A stretch of 64,000 bases of DNA, from NCBI RefSeq assembly GCF_000024725.1, contig NC_013960.1:2032001-2096000 (forward strand). The letters run 5' to 3'. Both the position numbers and the translations under genes were made by a program. Each line of letters opens with the position of its first letter. Position 1 is the first letter of the stretch. The notes under the pieces were generated by a model. It was given only the letters and a program-made list of their open reading frames with translations, was not told where the DNA came from and searched no databases. Positions 8,333 through 17,564 of the stretch are shown piece by piece. Origin of the DNA: Nitrosococcus halophilus Nc 4. GTDB taxonomy: Bacteria; Pseudomonadota; Gammaproteobacteria; Nitrosococcales; Nitrosococcaceae.

Positions 8333-10695
8333 GGAAGAGAGGAGTTAGAGGCTGTTTCGTCTGGGCTTGAAGTCGTCTTCGGGTGGCCGGCAAATGGCTG
8401 ATGGGCACCTAACACCTGGATTAAAGTCTGGAGTTCAACGGGTTTGACCAGGTGATTATCGAAGCCTGCTTCGCGGCTGCGTTGCCGATCAGCCTCTTGG
8501 CCCCAGCCGGTTAGGGCAATAAGTACCGGTCTTTCCCCCCTAGGTAATTGCTGCAGCCGCTTTGCCACTTCATAACCATTCATCCCCGGCATCCCCAGAT
8601 CCAGCAGAATGACGGTGGGTCCATATTCACGGACTGCCTCCAGGGCAGCCTCCCCATGATAAGCCGTGCGCACCTGATGGCCTAAAGTCCGCAGCACTTC
8701 TGCCATGGAATCGGCGGCATCCACATTGTCGTCTACCACCAAGATCCGGTGTGCTGGGGTTTCTTCTACCGCTTCCGTTTGCTGGTTTTCCAGGGGAGTC
8801 CTGGTAATTTCCTCTGAATCTAGGGGAAGCCGTATCGTAAAAGTACAGCCCTGATCGAGGCCCGGGCTAGCCGCTTCAGCCTGGCCGCCATGCAACTCTA
8901 CTAGGCCTTTTACCAGCGGTAGACCGATCCCCAAGCCACCTGGCGCATATCCTCCTGGGCGCTCAGCCTGGACAAACATGTCAAAAATTCGAGGAAGTAG
9001 TTCTTGGGCGATGCCAATGCCATCATCTTGCACGGCAATCACCACTTGTTGGTTTTCGCACCGGGCCGTAAGCTTAATGTGCCCCCCTGGCGGGGTGTAT
9101 TTGGCAGCATTGATAAGCAGGTTTGAAACTGCCTGCGCTAGTCGAGTCAAATCCGCCTGGAGTAATACTTGGGTTTCAGGCACCTCCACACACAGGGTAT
9201 GTTCGCCAGCTTTGATATGGGAGCGGCTGATCTCGAGGGCGCTTTTAATAATAGTGTCCAATGTCACCGGTTCTTTGCGGAGTTGGATCTTGCCCCGGGT
9301 GATGCGGGAGACATCTAGTAGATCCTCCACCAAATGCACCAAATGCTGGAGTTGTCGTTCGGAAATGGACACCGCTTTCTCGAGGGCCTCGGGATTATTG
9401 CCCACCTGCTTGAGGATTTGGAGGGAGTTGGCAATGGGGGCGAGGGGGTTGCGGAGTTCATGGGCTAGAGTAGCGAGAAATTCATCCTTGCGTCGGTCGG
9501 TTTCCGTAAGCAGTTCCGCCTGTCGGCGCAGTTGTTCTTGTTGGTGCTTGTATTCGGTGATGTCACGGGCGATCTTCGAGGCGCCGATGAGCCGGCCTTG
9601 GCTATCTTGGAGGGGGGAGATAGTGAGCGAGATGGTGACTTCACTGCCGTCCTTGTGTAGGCGCACCGTCTCGTAGGGAGCAACTCGCTCACCACGCTTG
9701 ATACGCTTCCGCATCTGAATCTCTTCTTTCTTGCGATGGGAGGGAATGAGGGGGGCGATTGGTTGGCCAATCATCTCCTCGGCCTTATAGCCGAATAGGT
9801 GCTCGGCACCTTGGTTCCAGCTCTGAATGATGCCGTTGAGATCCTGGCTGAGAATGGCATCGGTAGAGGATTCGACGATAGCCGATAGCTGTGCTGCGCG
9901 CTCGGAGAGTTTTCTAGATTCGGTGAGGTCAATAGTGATAGCGGAGAAACCCAGGACATGGCCGTCAGTAATATCCGGGATATATTGGACATGCACATAG
10001 CGGGGTCCGATTTCATCATAGGGAAGTTCCTTGTTATAGACCACCACTTCACCCTTTAAGGCTCGTTGCACATATTCTTCTACGGCAGCGAAGGCGTTTT
10101 TCCCGAGTATTTCCCACATATATCGGCCCTGGATGTCTTCCAAGGGCCGTTGAAATCGTTTTTCATAGCCGGAGCTGACGTATTGAAAGCGTAGCTTCCG
10201 ATCCAGGTAGGAGATCAGGACCGAGGCGGCGTCAGTAACCCGCTGTAACATTTCCTCGCTGCGACGGAGTGCTTCTTCAGCTTTCACTAGCTGGGTGATT
10301 TCTTGGCAGGTGCCAGCGACAAACCAGGGCGCGCCGCTCGGATGGTAAAAGGTCTTCCCCCGGGCTAGGAGCCAGTGGATGGAACCGTCCGGCCAACGGC
10401 AGCGGAACCGTATTTCCACCCTTTCCTTAGCTTGCTTTGCCGCTTGGGTGGTGGCCAGCACTTTGTCTTGATCTTGGGGATGAACAAATTTAAGGGCTTC
10501 TTCCAGGCGGTGAATGCGTTGTCCCTTTGGGATCCCGAAGAGCTGATAGAGGGTCTCATCCCACTCCATCCGATCACTTTGAAAATGCCAGCGAAAGACG
10601 CCTATTTCTGAGGCAGCAAAAGCAGTGCGATAGTCCTCCCCCTGAAAAAAGGATTGACTCCAATTCGGCGAGCCCGGTTTAGTAGTATTGGTCAT
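8329..10695 (-). CDS. Soluble hybrid histidine kinase with three PAS domains and a receiver
   Basis: A 788-aa cytoplasmic sensor with no membrane segment. In order it has three PAS/PAC domains (roughly residues 20-140, 150-265 and 275-395), a HisKA dimerisation domain with the phospho-accepting His in DEFLATLAHELRNPLAP (about residue 415), and an ATPase domain with VAVQDDGIGIA-type N box and GGLGIGLPLVKGLVELHGG. A C-terminal receiver (about 655-775) has phospho-acceptor Asp in LLDLGMPGMNG and the conserved Lys in HLVKPVE. The substrate signal and any output partner are not visible; no response regulator is adjacent. The kinase and receiver order suggests phosphotransfer within the protein or to an unlinked regulator. 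Confidence 0.88.
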   Translation of the reverse strand: MTNTTKPGSPNWSQSFFQGEDYRTAFAASEIGVFRWHFQSDRMEWDETLYQLFGIPKGQRIHRLEEALKFVHPQDQDKVLATTQAAKQAKERVEIRFRCRWPDGSIHWLLARGKTFYHPSGAPWFVAGTCQEITQLVKAEEALRRSEEMLQRVTDAASVLISYLDRKLRFQYVSSGYEKRFQRPLEDIQGRYMWEILGKNAFAAVEEYVQRALKGEVVVYNKELPYDEIGPRYVHVQYIPDITDGHVLGFSAITIDLTESRKLSERAAQLSAIVESSTDAILSQDLNGIIQSWNQGAEHLFGYKAEEMIGQPIAPLIPSHRKKEEIQMRKRIKRGERVAPYETVRLHKDGSEVTISLTISPLQDSQGRLIGASKIARDITEYKHQQEQLRRQAELLTETDRRKDEFLATLAHELRNPLAPIANSLQILKQVGNNPEALEKAVSISERQLQHLVHLVEDLLDVSRITRGKIQLRKEPVTLDTIIKSALEISRSHIKAGEHTLCVEVPETQVLLQADLTRLAQAVSNLLINAAKYTPPGGHIKLTARCENQQVVIAVQDDGIGIAQELLPRIFDMFVQAERPGGYAPGGLGIGLPLVKGLVELHGGQAEAASPGLDQGCTFTIRLPLDSEEITRTPLENQQTEAVEETPAHRILVVDDNVDAADSMAEVLRTLGHQVRTAYHGEAALEAVREYGPTVILLDLGMPGMNGYEVAKRLQQLPRGERPVLIALTGWGQEADRQRSREAGFDNHLVKPVELQTLIQVLGAHQPFAGHPKTTSSPDETASNSSLP

Positions 10696-10760
10696 AGTTA
10701 TGCCTTTTTGGGTACTGCCTCTGAGACCACTTCGAATTCTGATATTAACCTAAGGGGGAA

Positions 10761-12029
10761 ATGGGTTCAGCAATGCGCATTATGCACACTTCCGACTGGC
10801 ACTTAGGGCAATATTTTATGGGAAAGAGCCGAGAACGAGAACATCAGGCCTTTCTGGATTGGTTACTGGTGCAAATCAAAGAACAGGGGGTCGATGCCCT
10901 GATCGTGGCCGGAGATATTTTCGATACGGGCACGCCGCCCAGTTATGCTCGGGCCCTGTACAATAATTTTGTGGTCTCCTTGCAACCCACGGGCTGTCAG
11001 TTGGTGGTCATCGGCGGTAATCATGATTCCGTGGCTACCCTGCATGAATCCCGGCAGTTGTTGGCGTGCCTCAATACCTGGGTGGTCGGGGGGATAGAGG
11101 GGTCCTTGGCGCAGCAGGTGAAGGTCTTGAAGCGGCGTGATGGTCAGCCGGGAGCCGTGCTGTGCGCTGTTCCCTATCTCCGCCCACGGGAGGTGTTAAC
11201 CAGCCAGGCCGGGGAAAGTGGACAAGATAAGCGGCAAGTCCTGCAGAGCGCCATTCAGGCCCATTATGACCGTGTTTATCAATTGGCTTGCGAACAGCAA
11301 GATAACGTGGGGGAAAAGCTACCCATTATTGCCACCGGGCATCTCACCACGGTAGGAGGGGAAATATCGGAATCGGTGCGGGAGATTTATATCGGGACTT
11401 TGGAGGCCTTTCCCGCTAGCGCCTTTCCCCCGGCCGATTATATTGCCCTGGGACATTTGCACCAAGCCCAAAGGGTAGGGCGGCAGGATCATATCCGTTA
11501 TTCCGGCTCTCCCATTCCCCTCAGCTTTGACGAGGCAGCAAGCCCTAAACAGGTGCTTTTGGCAGACTTTGCCCAGGGGCGGCTGCAACAAGTGGAATCG
11601 CTGCCGGTGCCCCGCTTCCAGGGGCTGCAAACCCTGCAAGGGAGCTTGTCGGAGATTGAAGCGCAGGTTCATGAACTCATGACTTCGGTGCCCCCCCAGG
11701 AAATCCTGTGGCTGGAAGTGGAGGTGGCGGGGGATGATTACCTCAGTGATCTGCAAAATCGGGTTCAGGCTTTGTGCGAGGGCAAGCCCGTGGAGTTGCT
11801 CAGGGTGCGGCGTCAGCGCCGGGGGCGGCCGACGGCCCTGAGGCGAGAGGCCAGGGAGACTTTAACAGAGCTAACGGTCGAGGAGGTTTTTGAGCGGCGG
11901 TTATCCTTGGAAGATTTTCAGGATGAGGCCTTGGTCGCCAATTTGAAAACCGCGTTCCAACAGATCGCGGCGGAACTAAAACCCGGCCAAGCCGCTGAGG
12001 AAGACTCCCAGGAGTGGGGCCGCCCATGA
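10761..12029 (+). CDS. sbcD: Nuclease SbcCD subunit D
   Basis: SbcD (Mre11 homologue) is the Mn-dependent phosphodiesterase that, with the SbcC ATPase, opens hairpins and processes DNA ends. The phosphoesterase motifs are all visible: [24 protein letters not shown], and GHLTT with GHLHQAQ. The ATG at 10761 follows AGGGGG with little spacing. The ATG at 10773 ([10 protein letters not shown]), where homology begins, is equally possible. The stop overlaps the preferred sbcC start as ATGA, so the two subunits are translationally coupled. Confidence 0.96.
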   Translation: MGSAMRIMHTSDWHLGQYFMGKSREREHQAFLDWLLVQIKEQGVDALIVAGDIFDTGTPPSYARALYNNFVVSLQPTGCQLVVIGGNHDSVATLHESRQLLACLNTWVVGGIEGSLAQQVKVLKRRDGQPGAVLCAVPYLRPREVLTSQAGESGQDKRQVLQSAIQAHYDRVYQLACEQQDNVGEKLPIIATGHLTTVGGEISESVREIYIGTLEAFPASAFPPADYIALGHLHQAQRVGRQDHIRYSGSPIPLSFDEAASPKQVLLADFAQGRLQQVESLPVPRFQGLQTLQGSLSEIEAQVHELMTSVPPQEILWLEVEVAGDDYLSDLQNRVQALCEGKPVELLRVRRQRRGRPTALRREARETLTELTVEEVFERRLSLEDFQDEALVANLKTAFQQIAAELKPGQAAEEDSQEWGRP

Positions 12030-15000
12030 AAATCCTGAGCCTGCGGTTGAAAAATATTAATTCTCTCAAAGGGGAATGGAAAATCGATTTCACGGTACCG
12101 GAATTTGCCGCCAACGGCCTCTTTGCTATTACCGGACCGACGGGGGCAGGGAAATCCAGCCTGTTGGATGCTATTTGCTTGGCCCTTTATCATCAAACCC
12201 CCCGCCTTAAGGTATCAGGAGAAAGTAATGAACTGATGACCCGCCATACGGGGGAAGCCCTCGCCGAAGTGGAATTTGAAGTCAAGGGGGAAGCCTATCG
12301 GGCTTTTTGGAGCCAGCGCCGGGCCCGCTATAAATCGGAAGGCAAATTGCAATCTCCCCAAGTGGAGTTGGCCAAAGCCGACGGGACCATTATTGCCGAT
12401 AAAATCGGGGAAAAGCTTCATCTCATCAGCGAGCTTACGGGATTGGATTTTGGCCGCTTCACCAAATCCATGTTGCTCGCCCAGGGGGGCTTTGCCGCCT
12501 TTCTCAACGCTGTTCCCAATGAGCGGGCGGAACTTTTGGAAGAACTTACCGGCACCGAGATCTATGGTGAAATTTCCCGCCGGGTTTATGAGCGTAAGCG
12601 TCAGGAGGAAGTGCGGTTTAATGTGCTAAAAGCCCGGGTCGAGGGGGTGGAACTACTAGAGGAGGAAACCTTAACTACCCTAAGGCGGGAGCAACACACC
12701 CTCGAGGAGAAGGAAAAAACACTGAAGCAAGATTTGCAGCAATTGACTCAGCAAAAACAATGGCTAGAGAAAATAGAAGAGGCAGAAACCCAACAGGCCC
12801 AAGCCCGGAGCCATTGGCAAAGGGTGCAGGAGAAGATCAAAGCCCAGCAAGGGGCATTGCAAAAGTTGGAGCAGGCACTGCCGGCCCTGAAGCTAAGACC
12901 TCACTACTTGGAAGTGCAAGCCAGCCAAAAAGCCTTGGCGGAAGCAGAGCATAACCGGGAAGTTGAACAACAACAGGCGGCAGAAAAGGACAGAGCACTG
13001 GCTGCAATTAAACAACACGTCCAGCAACAACAGACCTGGTTTGCACAACAGCGGGAGGCATGGGAAAAAACGGAAAACTTGCTCAATGAACAGGTGGTGC
13101 CCCTGGATAACCAGATTGCAGAGCTTCACCGGGAGAAGAATAAACTTTGCTCTAGAATAAAAGAAACCTCGGACCGGCAAGTAGCCCTGGATGAACAAGC
13201 CCAAAAACTCCAGCAACAACAGGCCCAAACCCAAAGGGCTTTAAAAACGGCGATAGAATATTTGCAAGCCCACGCCTCCCAGGAGAAATTGGGAGAACAG
13301 CTCCCCTTATGGTGGGAACAATTCGAGCGCCGGCAGCAGTTGTTTCAACAACAGCAACAACTTCAAGCCGCCCTTGAAACACAGCAAGAAGAAATTTTAA
13401 AAAGTGATGCCCGTATCCAACAACAGACCGAAGCGATAAAACAAGGAGAACAAGCCTTAAAAGCCCTAGAAGCTCAATACCAAAAAACCTTGGCGGATAA
13501 AAACAGGATCTTAAATCATACTCCCGAAACCCAGTGGCGGGAGCGTCAGCAACAATTGATGGAGGCCGCCCCCCAACGTTTCAAGCTCACCACCCTTCAC
13601 TCCCAATACCAGGAAAGACAAGAACGCCAAAGAGAGCAGGCAGCCGCCTTGGTTGAGAGTCAGCAGAAACTAAAGACTCAGCAAACGGCCTTGGAAGGAA
13701 CACAACGGTGTTATCGCCGGGAACAACAATGTCTCAATGATTTGCATCGCGTGCTGGAACTGGAACAACGCATTGTGAGCCTAGAGCAGCACCGGGACCA
13801 ATTACAAGAAGGGGAAGCCTGTCCCCTATGCGGCTCCAAAGAACATCCAGCAGTGGCGGCCTATCAGGAGATCGATCTTTCCGCTACTCAACAGCGCCAG
13901 CAGCAACAGGAACAACAATTGGAATCCCTGCGTGCCCAAGAGGAACAGCAAAAGGCCGCCGTTATACAGTGGGAAAATGAATGCCGCCATTTGGAACAGG
14001 CTTTAAAGGAAGGTCATCAGGTACTGGAAAATCTACACGGAGAATGGACGCAAACCACCGCCCCGTTGGGAGTCTCTCTGAGCCTCCACCATCCCCAGGA
14101 AATTGTCCGTTGGTTAGCACAGAGGGAGCAGGAAGCGGTGCAGATTAAGCAACTGATCGGCCAGCTCGATGATTTTGATCAGCAATTGAGGGAGCAAAAG
14201 GAGGCCCTTATCCAGGCCCGCCAATCCCTTTCCGATGTCCAACACCAGCAGGCTTTAGCCGAGCAACAAAAAACCGCTCAGATGAAATCTTGCCAAGAAC
14301 AGCAGCAGCATCTAGAGGAGAGACAAAAAGAATTCCAAGAACTGGAAAATAAACTGTCCGGCACTTTGGGAGAGCTGCCTGCCTTGGACACTCAAACCCA
14401 ATGGCTAGCGCGGCAGCAAGGGTTATGGCAGGCCTATCAGGGGATGGCGCAACAACGGCAGGAGCGGCAAACCGAGCTGACTCAATTTCAAATGGAACAA
14501 ACCCAACTGGAACGGGAGCAAAACCAGAATCAGAAAGAAAAAAATCAATTGTCGGAACAACTCAGTCAGATGGAGACCCAGCTTGCCCAATACACCAAGC
14601 AACGTCACCAATTATTGGGCAATCGCACCGTGACGGAAGAAAGAAGCCGAGGGCGTGAAGCCCTAGCAACTGCCGAACAAGCGCTGTCCCAGAGCAAGCA
14701 GCAGCAAGAAAGGGCACAGGCTGAGATGAATCAATTACAGGGAGCGCTTGAAACCCTCAAACACACTATTCAAACCCAACAGACCCACTACCAGAAAGCG
14801 CGGCAGGAATGGCAGGCGGCCTTGCAGGCAAGCCACTTTCCCGATCAGGAAAGTTTCGAGCAGGCCCTGTTGCCGCCGGAGGAATATGATCGACTCACAC
14901 AACTCAAAGAACAACTCAACCGGGAATCCAGCCAAGCTGAAGCCTTATATCAGAAAGCGGAAAAAACACTCCAGCTATTACGCCAAACGCCGCTTACCCC

Positions 15001-15685
15001 GCAACCGCTGGCTCAGGTCCGGGAAAATTTGGAGGAGCGCCAACAGCAGTTGCACCAATTGATGAAGCGCCAGGGGGAGATCAAACAAACCTTAACCGCT
15101 GATCGGGAACGACGGGAGGCGCAGAAAAAAAATTTCATGGAGATTGAGCGACAGCAAGAGACCTATGATCTCTGGACTCAGTTAAGCAGTTTGATTGGCT
15201 CCCAAAAAGGAGATAAATTCCGCCGCTTTGCCCAGGGATTGACCCTGGACCACTTGGTGTATCTGGCTAATCGCCAACTGGAACGGCTACATGGCCGCTA
15301 TTTGCTGAACCGTAAAGCGGGCGAAGAACTGGCCTTGGAGGTGGTGGATACTTGGCAAGCGGATGTGGTGCGGGACACCAAGACCTTATCCGGGGGGGAA
15401 AGCTTTCTGGTGAGTCTGGCCTTGGCCTTGGCTCTCTCGGATCTGGTCAGTCATAAAACCAGTATTGATTCTTTATTCCTGGACGAGGGTTTTGGCACCT
15501 TGGATGGGGAAACCCTGGAAACGGCCTTAGATGCTTTGGACCACCTGAACGCCAGTGGCAAGATGATTGGGGTGATCTCCCACATTGAGGCCCTTAAAGA
15601 GCGTATTCCCACCCAGATTAATGTGAAAAAAGGAAACGGCTTAGGCTATAGCACACTGGATAAACGTTTTGCTGTAATTGGGTGA
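12026..15685 (+). CDS. sbcC: Nuclease SbcCD subunit C
   Basis: SbcC is the Rad50-like ATPase of the SbcCD nuclease. The 1219-aa chain has an N-terminal Walker [14 protein letters not shown], a very long Gln- and Glu-rich coiled coil, the zinc-hook [10 protein letters not shown] near its middle (about residue 600), and the returning coil. The C-terminal ABC signature is [15 protein letters not shown], with Walker [13 protein letters not shown]. The ATG at 12026 overlaps the sbcD stop by four bases and is preferred to a GTG at 12014. The unusually Gln-rich coil reflects local CAA/CAG-rich sequence. Confidence 0.96.
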   Translation: MKILSLRLKNINSLKGEWKIDFTVPEFAANGLFAITGPTGAGKSSLLDAICLALYHQTPRLKVSGESNELMTRHTGEALAEVEFEVKGEAYRAFWSQRRARYKSEGKLQSPQVELAKADGTIIADKIGEKLHLISELTGLDFGRFTKSMLLAQGGFAAFLNAVPNERAELLEELTGTEIYGEISRRVYERKRQEEVRFNVLKARVEGVELLEEETLTTLRREQHTLEEKEKTLKQDLQQLTQQKQWLEKIEEAETQQAQARSHWQRVQEKIKAQQGALQKLEQALPALKLRPHYLEVQASQKALAEAEHNREVEQQQAAEKDRALAAIKQHVQQQQTWFAQQREAWEKTENLLNEQVVPLDNQIAELHREKNKLCSRIKETSDRQVALDEQAQKLQQQQAQTQRALKTAIEYLQAHASQEKLGEQLPLWWEQFERRQQLFQQQQQLQAALETQQEEILKSDARIQQQTEAIKQGEQALKALEAQYQKTLADKNRILNHTPETQWRERQQQLMEAAPQRFKLTTLHSQYQERQERQREQAAALVESQQKLKTQQTALEGTQRCYRREQQCLNDLHRVLELEQRIVSLEQHRDQLQEGEACPLCGSKEHPAVAAYQEIDLSATQQRQQQQEQQLESLRAQEEQQKAAVIQWENECRHLEQALKEGHQVLENLHGEWTQTTAPLGVSLSLHHPQEIVRWLAQREQEAVQIKQLIGQLDDFDQQLREQKEALIQARQSLSDVQHQQALAEQQKTAQMKSCQEQQQHLEERQKEFQELENKLSGTLGELPALDTQTQWLARQQGLWQAYQGMAQQRQERQTELTQFQMEQTQLEREQNQNQKEKNQLSEQLSQMETQLAQYTKQRHQLLGNRTVTEERSRGREALATAEQALSQSKQQQERAQAEMNQLQGALETLKHTIQTQQTHYQKARQEWQAALQASHFPDQESFEQALLPPEEYDRLTQLKEQLNRESSQAEALYQKAEKTLQLLRQTPLTPQPLAQVRENLEERQQQLHQLMKRQGEIKQTLTADRERREAQKKNFMEIERQQETYDLWTQLSSLIGSQKGDKFRRFAQGLTLDHLVYLANRQLERLHGRYLLNRKAGEELALEVVDTWQADVVRDTKTLSGGESFLVSLALALALSDLVSHKTSIDSLFLDEGFGTLDGETLETALDALDHLNASGKMIGVISHIEALKERIPTQINVKKGNGLGYSTLDKRFAVIG

Positions 15686-15751
15686 GGCCTTTTTTGGGCA
15701 AGAGAAAAAAACGCCGCAGAAAGAAATGATCTAACTGTGGGGGGAGGGATT

Positions 15752-16123
15752 ATGATGATCATGATTGTTTTGCTGATAGGGATACTCATCACCGGTATGG
15801 GGGTGGCTGTTTTGATCTCACCGGCCCGGCTGCGGTGGCTGCTGGATTGGTTTCTAGAGCGTAAAAATTTCTACTGGGTTGCCGCCATTCGTATTATCAC
15901 CGGCGGGGTCTTTATCCTTGCCGCCCCGGAAACTCGAATGCCGACCTTGATCCTCACTTTGGGCGTGCTGTTCATTGCGGCGGGAATAACGATCCTGTTC
16001 CTTGGAAAGGAGCGGATTGATCGGCTGGCGGCGTGGTGGCTTACCCAATCTAATAGCATCTTGAGACTATGGGCGCTTGCCGCCATGGCCTTTGGCGGGC
16101 TGATTATTTGGTGTGCGGTGTGA
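15752..16123 (+). CDS. Small integral membrane protein, unknown function
   Basis: A 123-aa hydrophobic protein with four predicted membrane segments: an N-terminal helix (MIVLLIGILITGMGVAVL), a pair around residues 45-90, and a C-terminal helix ending GLIIWCAV. The ATG at 15752 is preferred to the GTG at 15737 because a purine-rich GGGGGGAGGGA lies just before it. It follows sbcC by 66 bases and could be co-transcribed. No catalytic motif was recognised. Confidence 0.7.
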   Translation: MMIMIVLLIGILITGMGVAVLISPARLRWLLDWFLERKNFYWVAAIRIITGGVFILAAPETRMPTLILTLGVLFIAAGITILFLGKERIDRLAAWWLTQSNSILRLWALAAMAFGGLIIWCAV

Positions 16124-16189
16124 AAGGATCATTAACAACGCTAGTAAAATGATCCGGTTATAAAGTCCCAAGAAGAGTTTCTTTCCATT

Positions 16190-16213
16190 CCTTCTCCCCT
16201 GGCGGGAGAAGGG
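16190..16213. repeat. Palindromic repeat CTTCTCCC/GGGAGAAG, copy 1
   Basis: CCTTCTCCCCTGGCGGGAGAAGGG forms an 8-bp stem. The same palindrome recurs at the 3' side of the other peptide loci (27829, 33945, and the copy split by the IS4 element at 35455/36773). In the minus-strand direction it lies downstream of the two peptide genes and could end their transcript. Confidence 0.7.
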
Positions 16214-16321
16214 TAGGATGAGGGGGAATAGAGCTTATTGCTAAGCTTTTCCTCCTCTACTTGCCCTTTCAGAACAGTTGAAAACACCAGCCCCCAGAAG
16301 GGGGCTTAGTGGTAGAGAAGT

Positions 16322-16591
16322 TTAGGTAAATAAGTTTGCATCCAACCGGGCATTCTGGTTCAGCGTGGGACTGATGTTGGGAGCAAACAAGCCAAAGTTG
16401 GAAACATTATTAGCCGCGTTGATATTCAGGGATTGGAACTGATTAATCTCCTGATTTAGATCGATATCAACGGCCACATTGGCAAAACTCAAGCCGGGAA
16501 GCCCGAGGGCTTTACCGCCCCGCAGGGTGGTCATCTGCCGGGAGTCCAGGGTTTTACTTTCAGCTAAATCGGCAATGGTAATGGACGTCAT
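16322..16591 (-). CDS. Double-glycine-leader Asn-rich small protein, divergent copy 1a
   Basis: An 89-aa protein with the family leader SITIADLAESKTLD ending in LRGG at residue 26. Hydrophobic residues at -4 (Leu), -7 (Met) and -12 (Leu) before the cleavage point match double-glycine leaders cut by peptidase-containing ABC transporters. The remaining 63 residues lack cysteine and are rich in Asn, with a NNVSNFG motif shared with the other copies. A strong ribosome-binding site (AAAGGAGGAAAG) precedes the ATG. It is the most divergent member and lies 65 bases after copy 1b, probably as the second gene of one transcript. No transporter is in the window. A secreted bacteriocin-like or aggregating matrix protein is an inference. 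Confidence 0.75.
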   Translation of the reverse strand: MTSITIADLAESKTLDSRQMTTLRGGKALGLPGLSFANVAVDIDLNQEINQFQSLNINAANNVSNFGLFAPNISPTLNQNARLDANLFT

Positions 16592-16656
16592 GTTACTTTC
16601 CTCCTTTCAAGTGGGGGGGCCTTTGGCCCCCCTTGTTCATTTAGGCCAAATTGAGC

Positions 16657-16944
16657 TTAGAGAAGTCCTCCCACATTCACATTATTCTGGGCATGCTGGT
16701 TCTGAGTGTTGGTGTTGTGCACATCAAAGAAGCCGAAGTTAGCCACATTGTTGCCTACCGCATTATTAATGCCCTGGAACTGGTCAATGGACTGGACTGG
16801 GTTGACGGAAACGAAGCGGTCCCCCATAGGTCCCCAGTAAAGCTTCCGGCTCTCAAGGGCGCGCATACCGCCGCGGACGGAAGTCATGGCGTCATGGTCC
16901 AGGGTTTTGCTCTCGGCTAGGTCAGCGATAAAGAGTGTGCTCAT
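16657..16944 (-). CDS. Double-glycine-leader Asn/Gln-rich small protein, copy 1b
   Basis: A 95-aa protein. The leader STLFIADLAESKTLDHDAM ends in VRGG at residue 25, again with hydrophobic -4, -7 and -12 positions. The 70-residue remainder starts MRALESRKLYWGPMG and ends with an Asn/Gln-rich tail (NTNTQNQHAQNNVNVGG) with no cysteine. The frame is open to 17049, but the ATG at 16944 follows AAAGGAGA at proper spacing and starts the conserved leader. A sigma-54 promoter at 17033-17048 and a leader hairpin at 17000-17017 lie upstream. The product is probably exported; function unknown. Confidence 0.8.
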   Translation of the reverse strand: MSTLFIADLAESKTLDHDAMTSVRGGMRALESRKLYWGPMGDRFVSVNPVQSIDQFQGINNAVGNNVANFGFFDVHNTNTQNQHAQNNVNVGGLL

Positions 16945-16999
16945 GGTGTGTTCTCCTTTAAATTGAAAGTTAAGTCGTTCATTAAGCTTTAAATTTGGA

Positions 17000-17017
17000 A
17001 CCGAAAGTTTTTTCGGT
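17000..17017 (-). promoter_or_regulatory. 5'-leader hairpin of peptide copy 1b
   Basis: ACCGAAA and TTTCGGT are separated by four bases, just downstream of the sigma-54 promoter. The hairpin recurs at 28223-28239 and 34007-34023, where the base changes keep pairing. It would sit near the 5' end of the mRNA. Confidence 0.5.
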
Positions 17018-17032
17018 GCTTGCCCAACAGAT

Positions 17033-17048
17033 TGCAGATGCCGTGCCA
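17033..17048 (-). promoter_or_regulatory. Sigma-54 -24/-12 promoter of peptide locus 1
   Basis: On the minus strand the sequence is TGGCAC-GGCAT-CTGCA, against the consensus TGGCAC-N5-TTGCA: spacing is exact with one mismatch. The GG and GC dinucleotides are 12 bases apart as required. Transcription would begin about 75-80 bases before the copy 1b start. The same element is conserved at 28255-28270 and 34039-34054 with a different N5. Confidence 0.75.
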
Positions 17049-17386
17049 AGTGGGTAGTTGAGGGGGTGTGATATTATTAAGATTATGATTTAAAAGGTAT
17101 TATATTTTTACTCCGGGATATGCCTGACGACTCACTGGAAGAGGGATGTTTAGAAAGTTGGCTTGATGGCAACAATAAAGACGAGGTGTTTGTTGGCGAG
17201 TTGCTTTTGTGGATAAAGCATAAAGAAAAACGGAAAGGTGTTGTGGGTGGGGGATTAGGGGGAAGTAAGTACCCGCCTCTTGGAGGGGGGCTTACTTATC
17301 CATGACAATCCCCAAGAGATTGGTATAACTTGTTGTTGTTATTAGGTAATTAAGACCATATTGAGTAAAGTATCAACTTCTTATAG

Positions 17387-17484
17387 CTATAGCGTTTCCC
17401 AAAGAGGAGAGATACGGTTGGATTGAGAACTTAAGGCCCGACTAAGTCGATATTCGTATCTCATTTATTCGGGAAACGCTATAG
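17387..17484. repeat. 98-bp MITE inside upstream repeat, copy 1
   Basis: Terminal inverted repeats CTATAGCGTTTCCC and GGGAAACGCTATAG bound 98 bases; a TA within the ends would fit IS630-type targeting. An essentially identical copy lies at 28618-28715 in the same position of the second repeat unit, so it was present before that unit was duplicated. Confidence 0.75.
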
Positions 17485-17564
17485 AAAGTTTCTGTTATAA
17501 AGTAGATTTTTTATATCTATCCTATGCTTGGCAATCCCCCAAAACCAGAAAAGCAGATCAATCA

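Larger units (their letters stand above)
16945..17525. repeat. Upstream repeat unit, copy 1
   Basis: This gene-free stretch between peptide copy 1b and hsdM is repeated almost base for base at 28167-28756, and its proximal part again at 34001-34215. It holds the leader hairpin, the sigma-54 promoter, a long AT-rich region, a GC-rich hairpin at 17263-17297 (AAGTAAG ... CTTACTT), and a 98-bp MITE. Homology with copy 2 stops at about 17525. A short plus-strand frame at 17120-17305 is not accepted as a gene. Confidence 0.8.

Noticed and set aside
17120-17305. A 61-codon plus-strand frame in the upstream repeat (PDDSLEEGCLESWLDGNNK)
   Set aside because: The same frame is recognisable in the copies at 28.3 and 34.1 kb, but the changes are not biased to silent sites, the start is not conserved and the copies stop early. 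It looks like non-coding repeat or the relic of an older gene.
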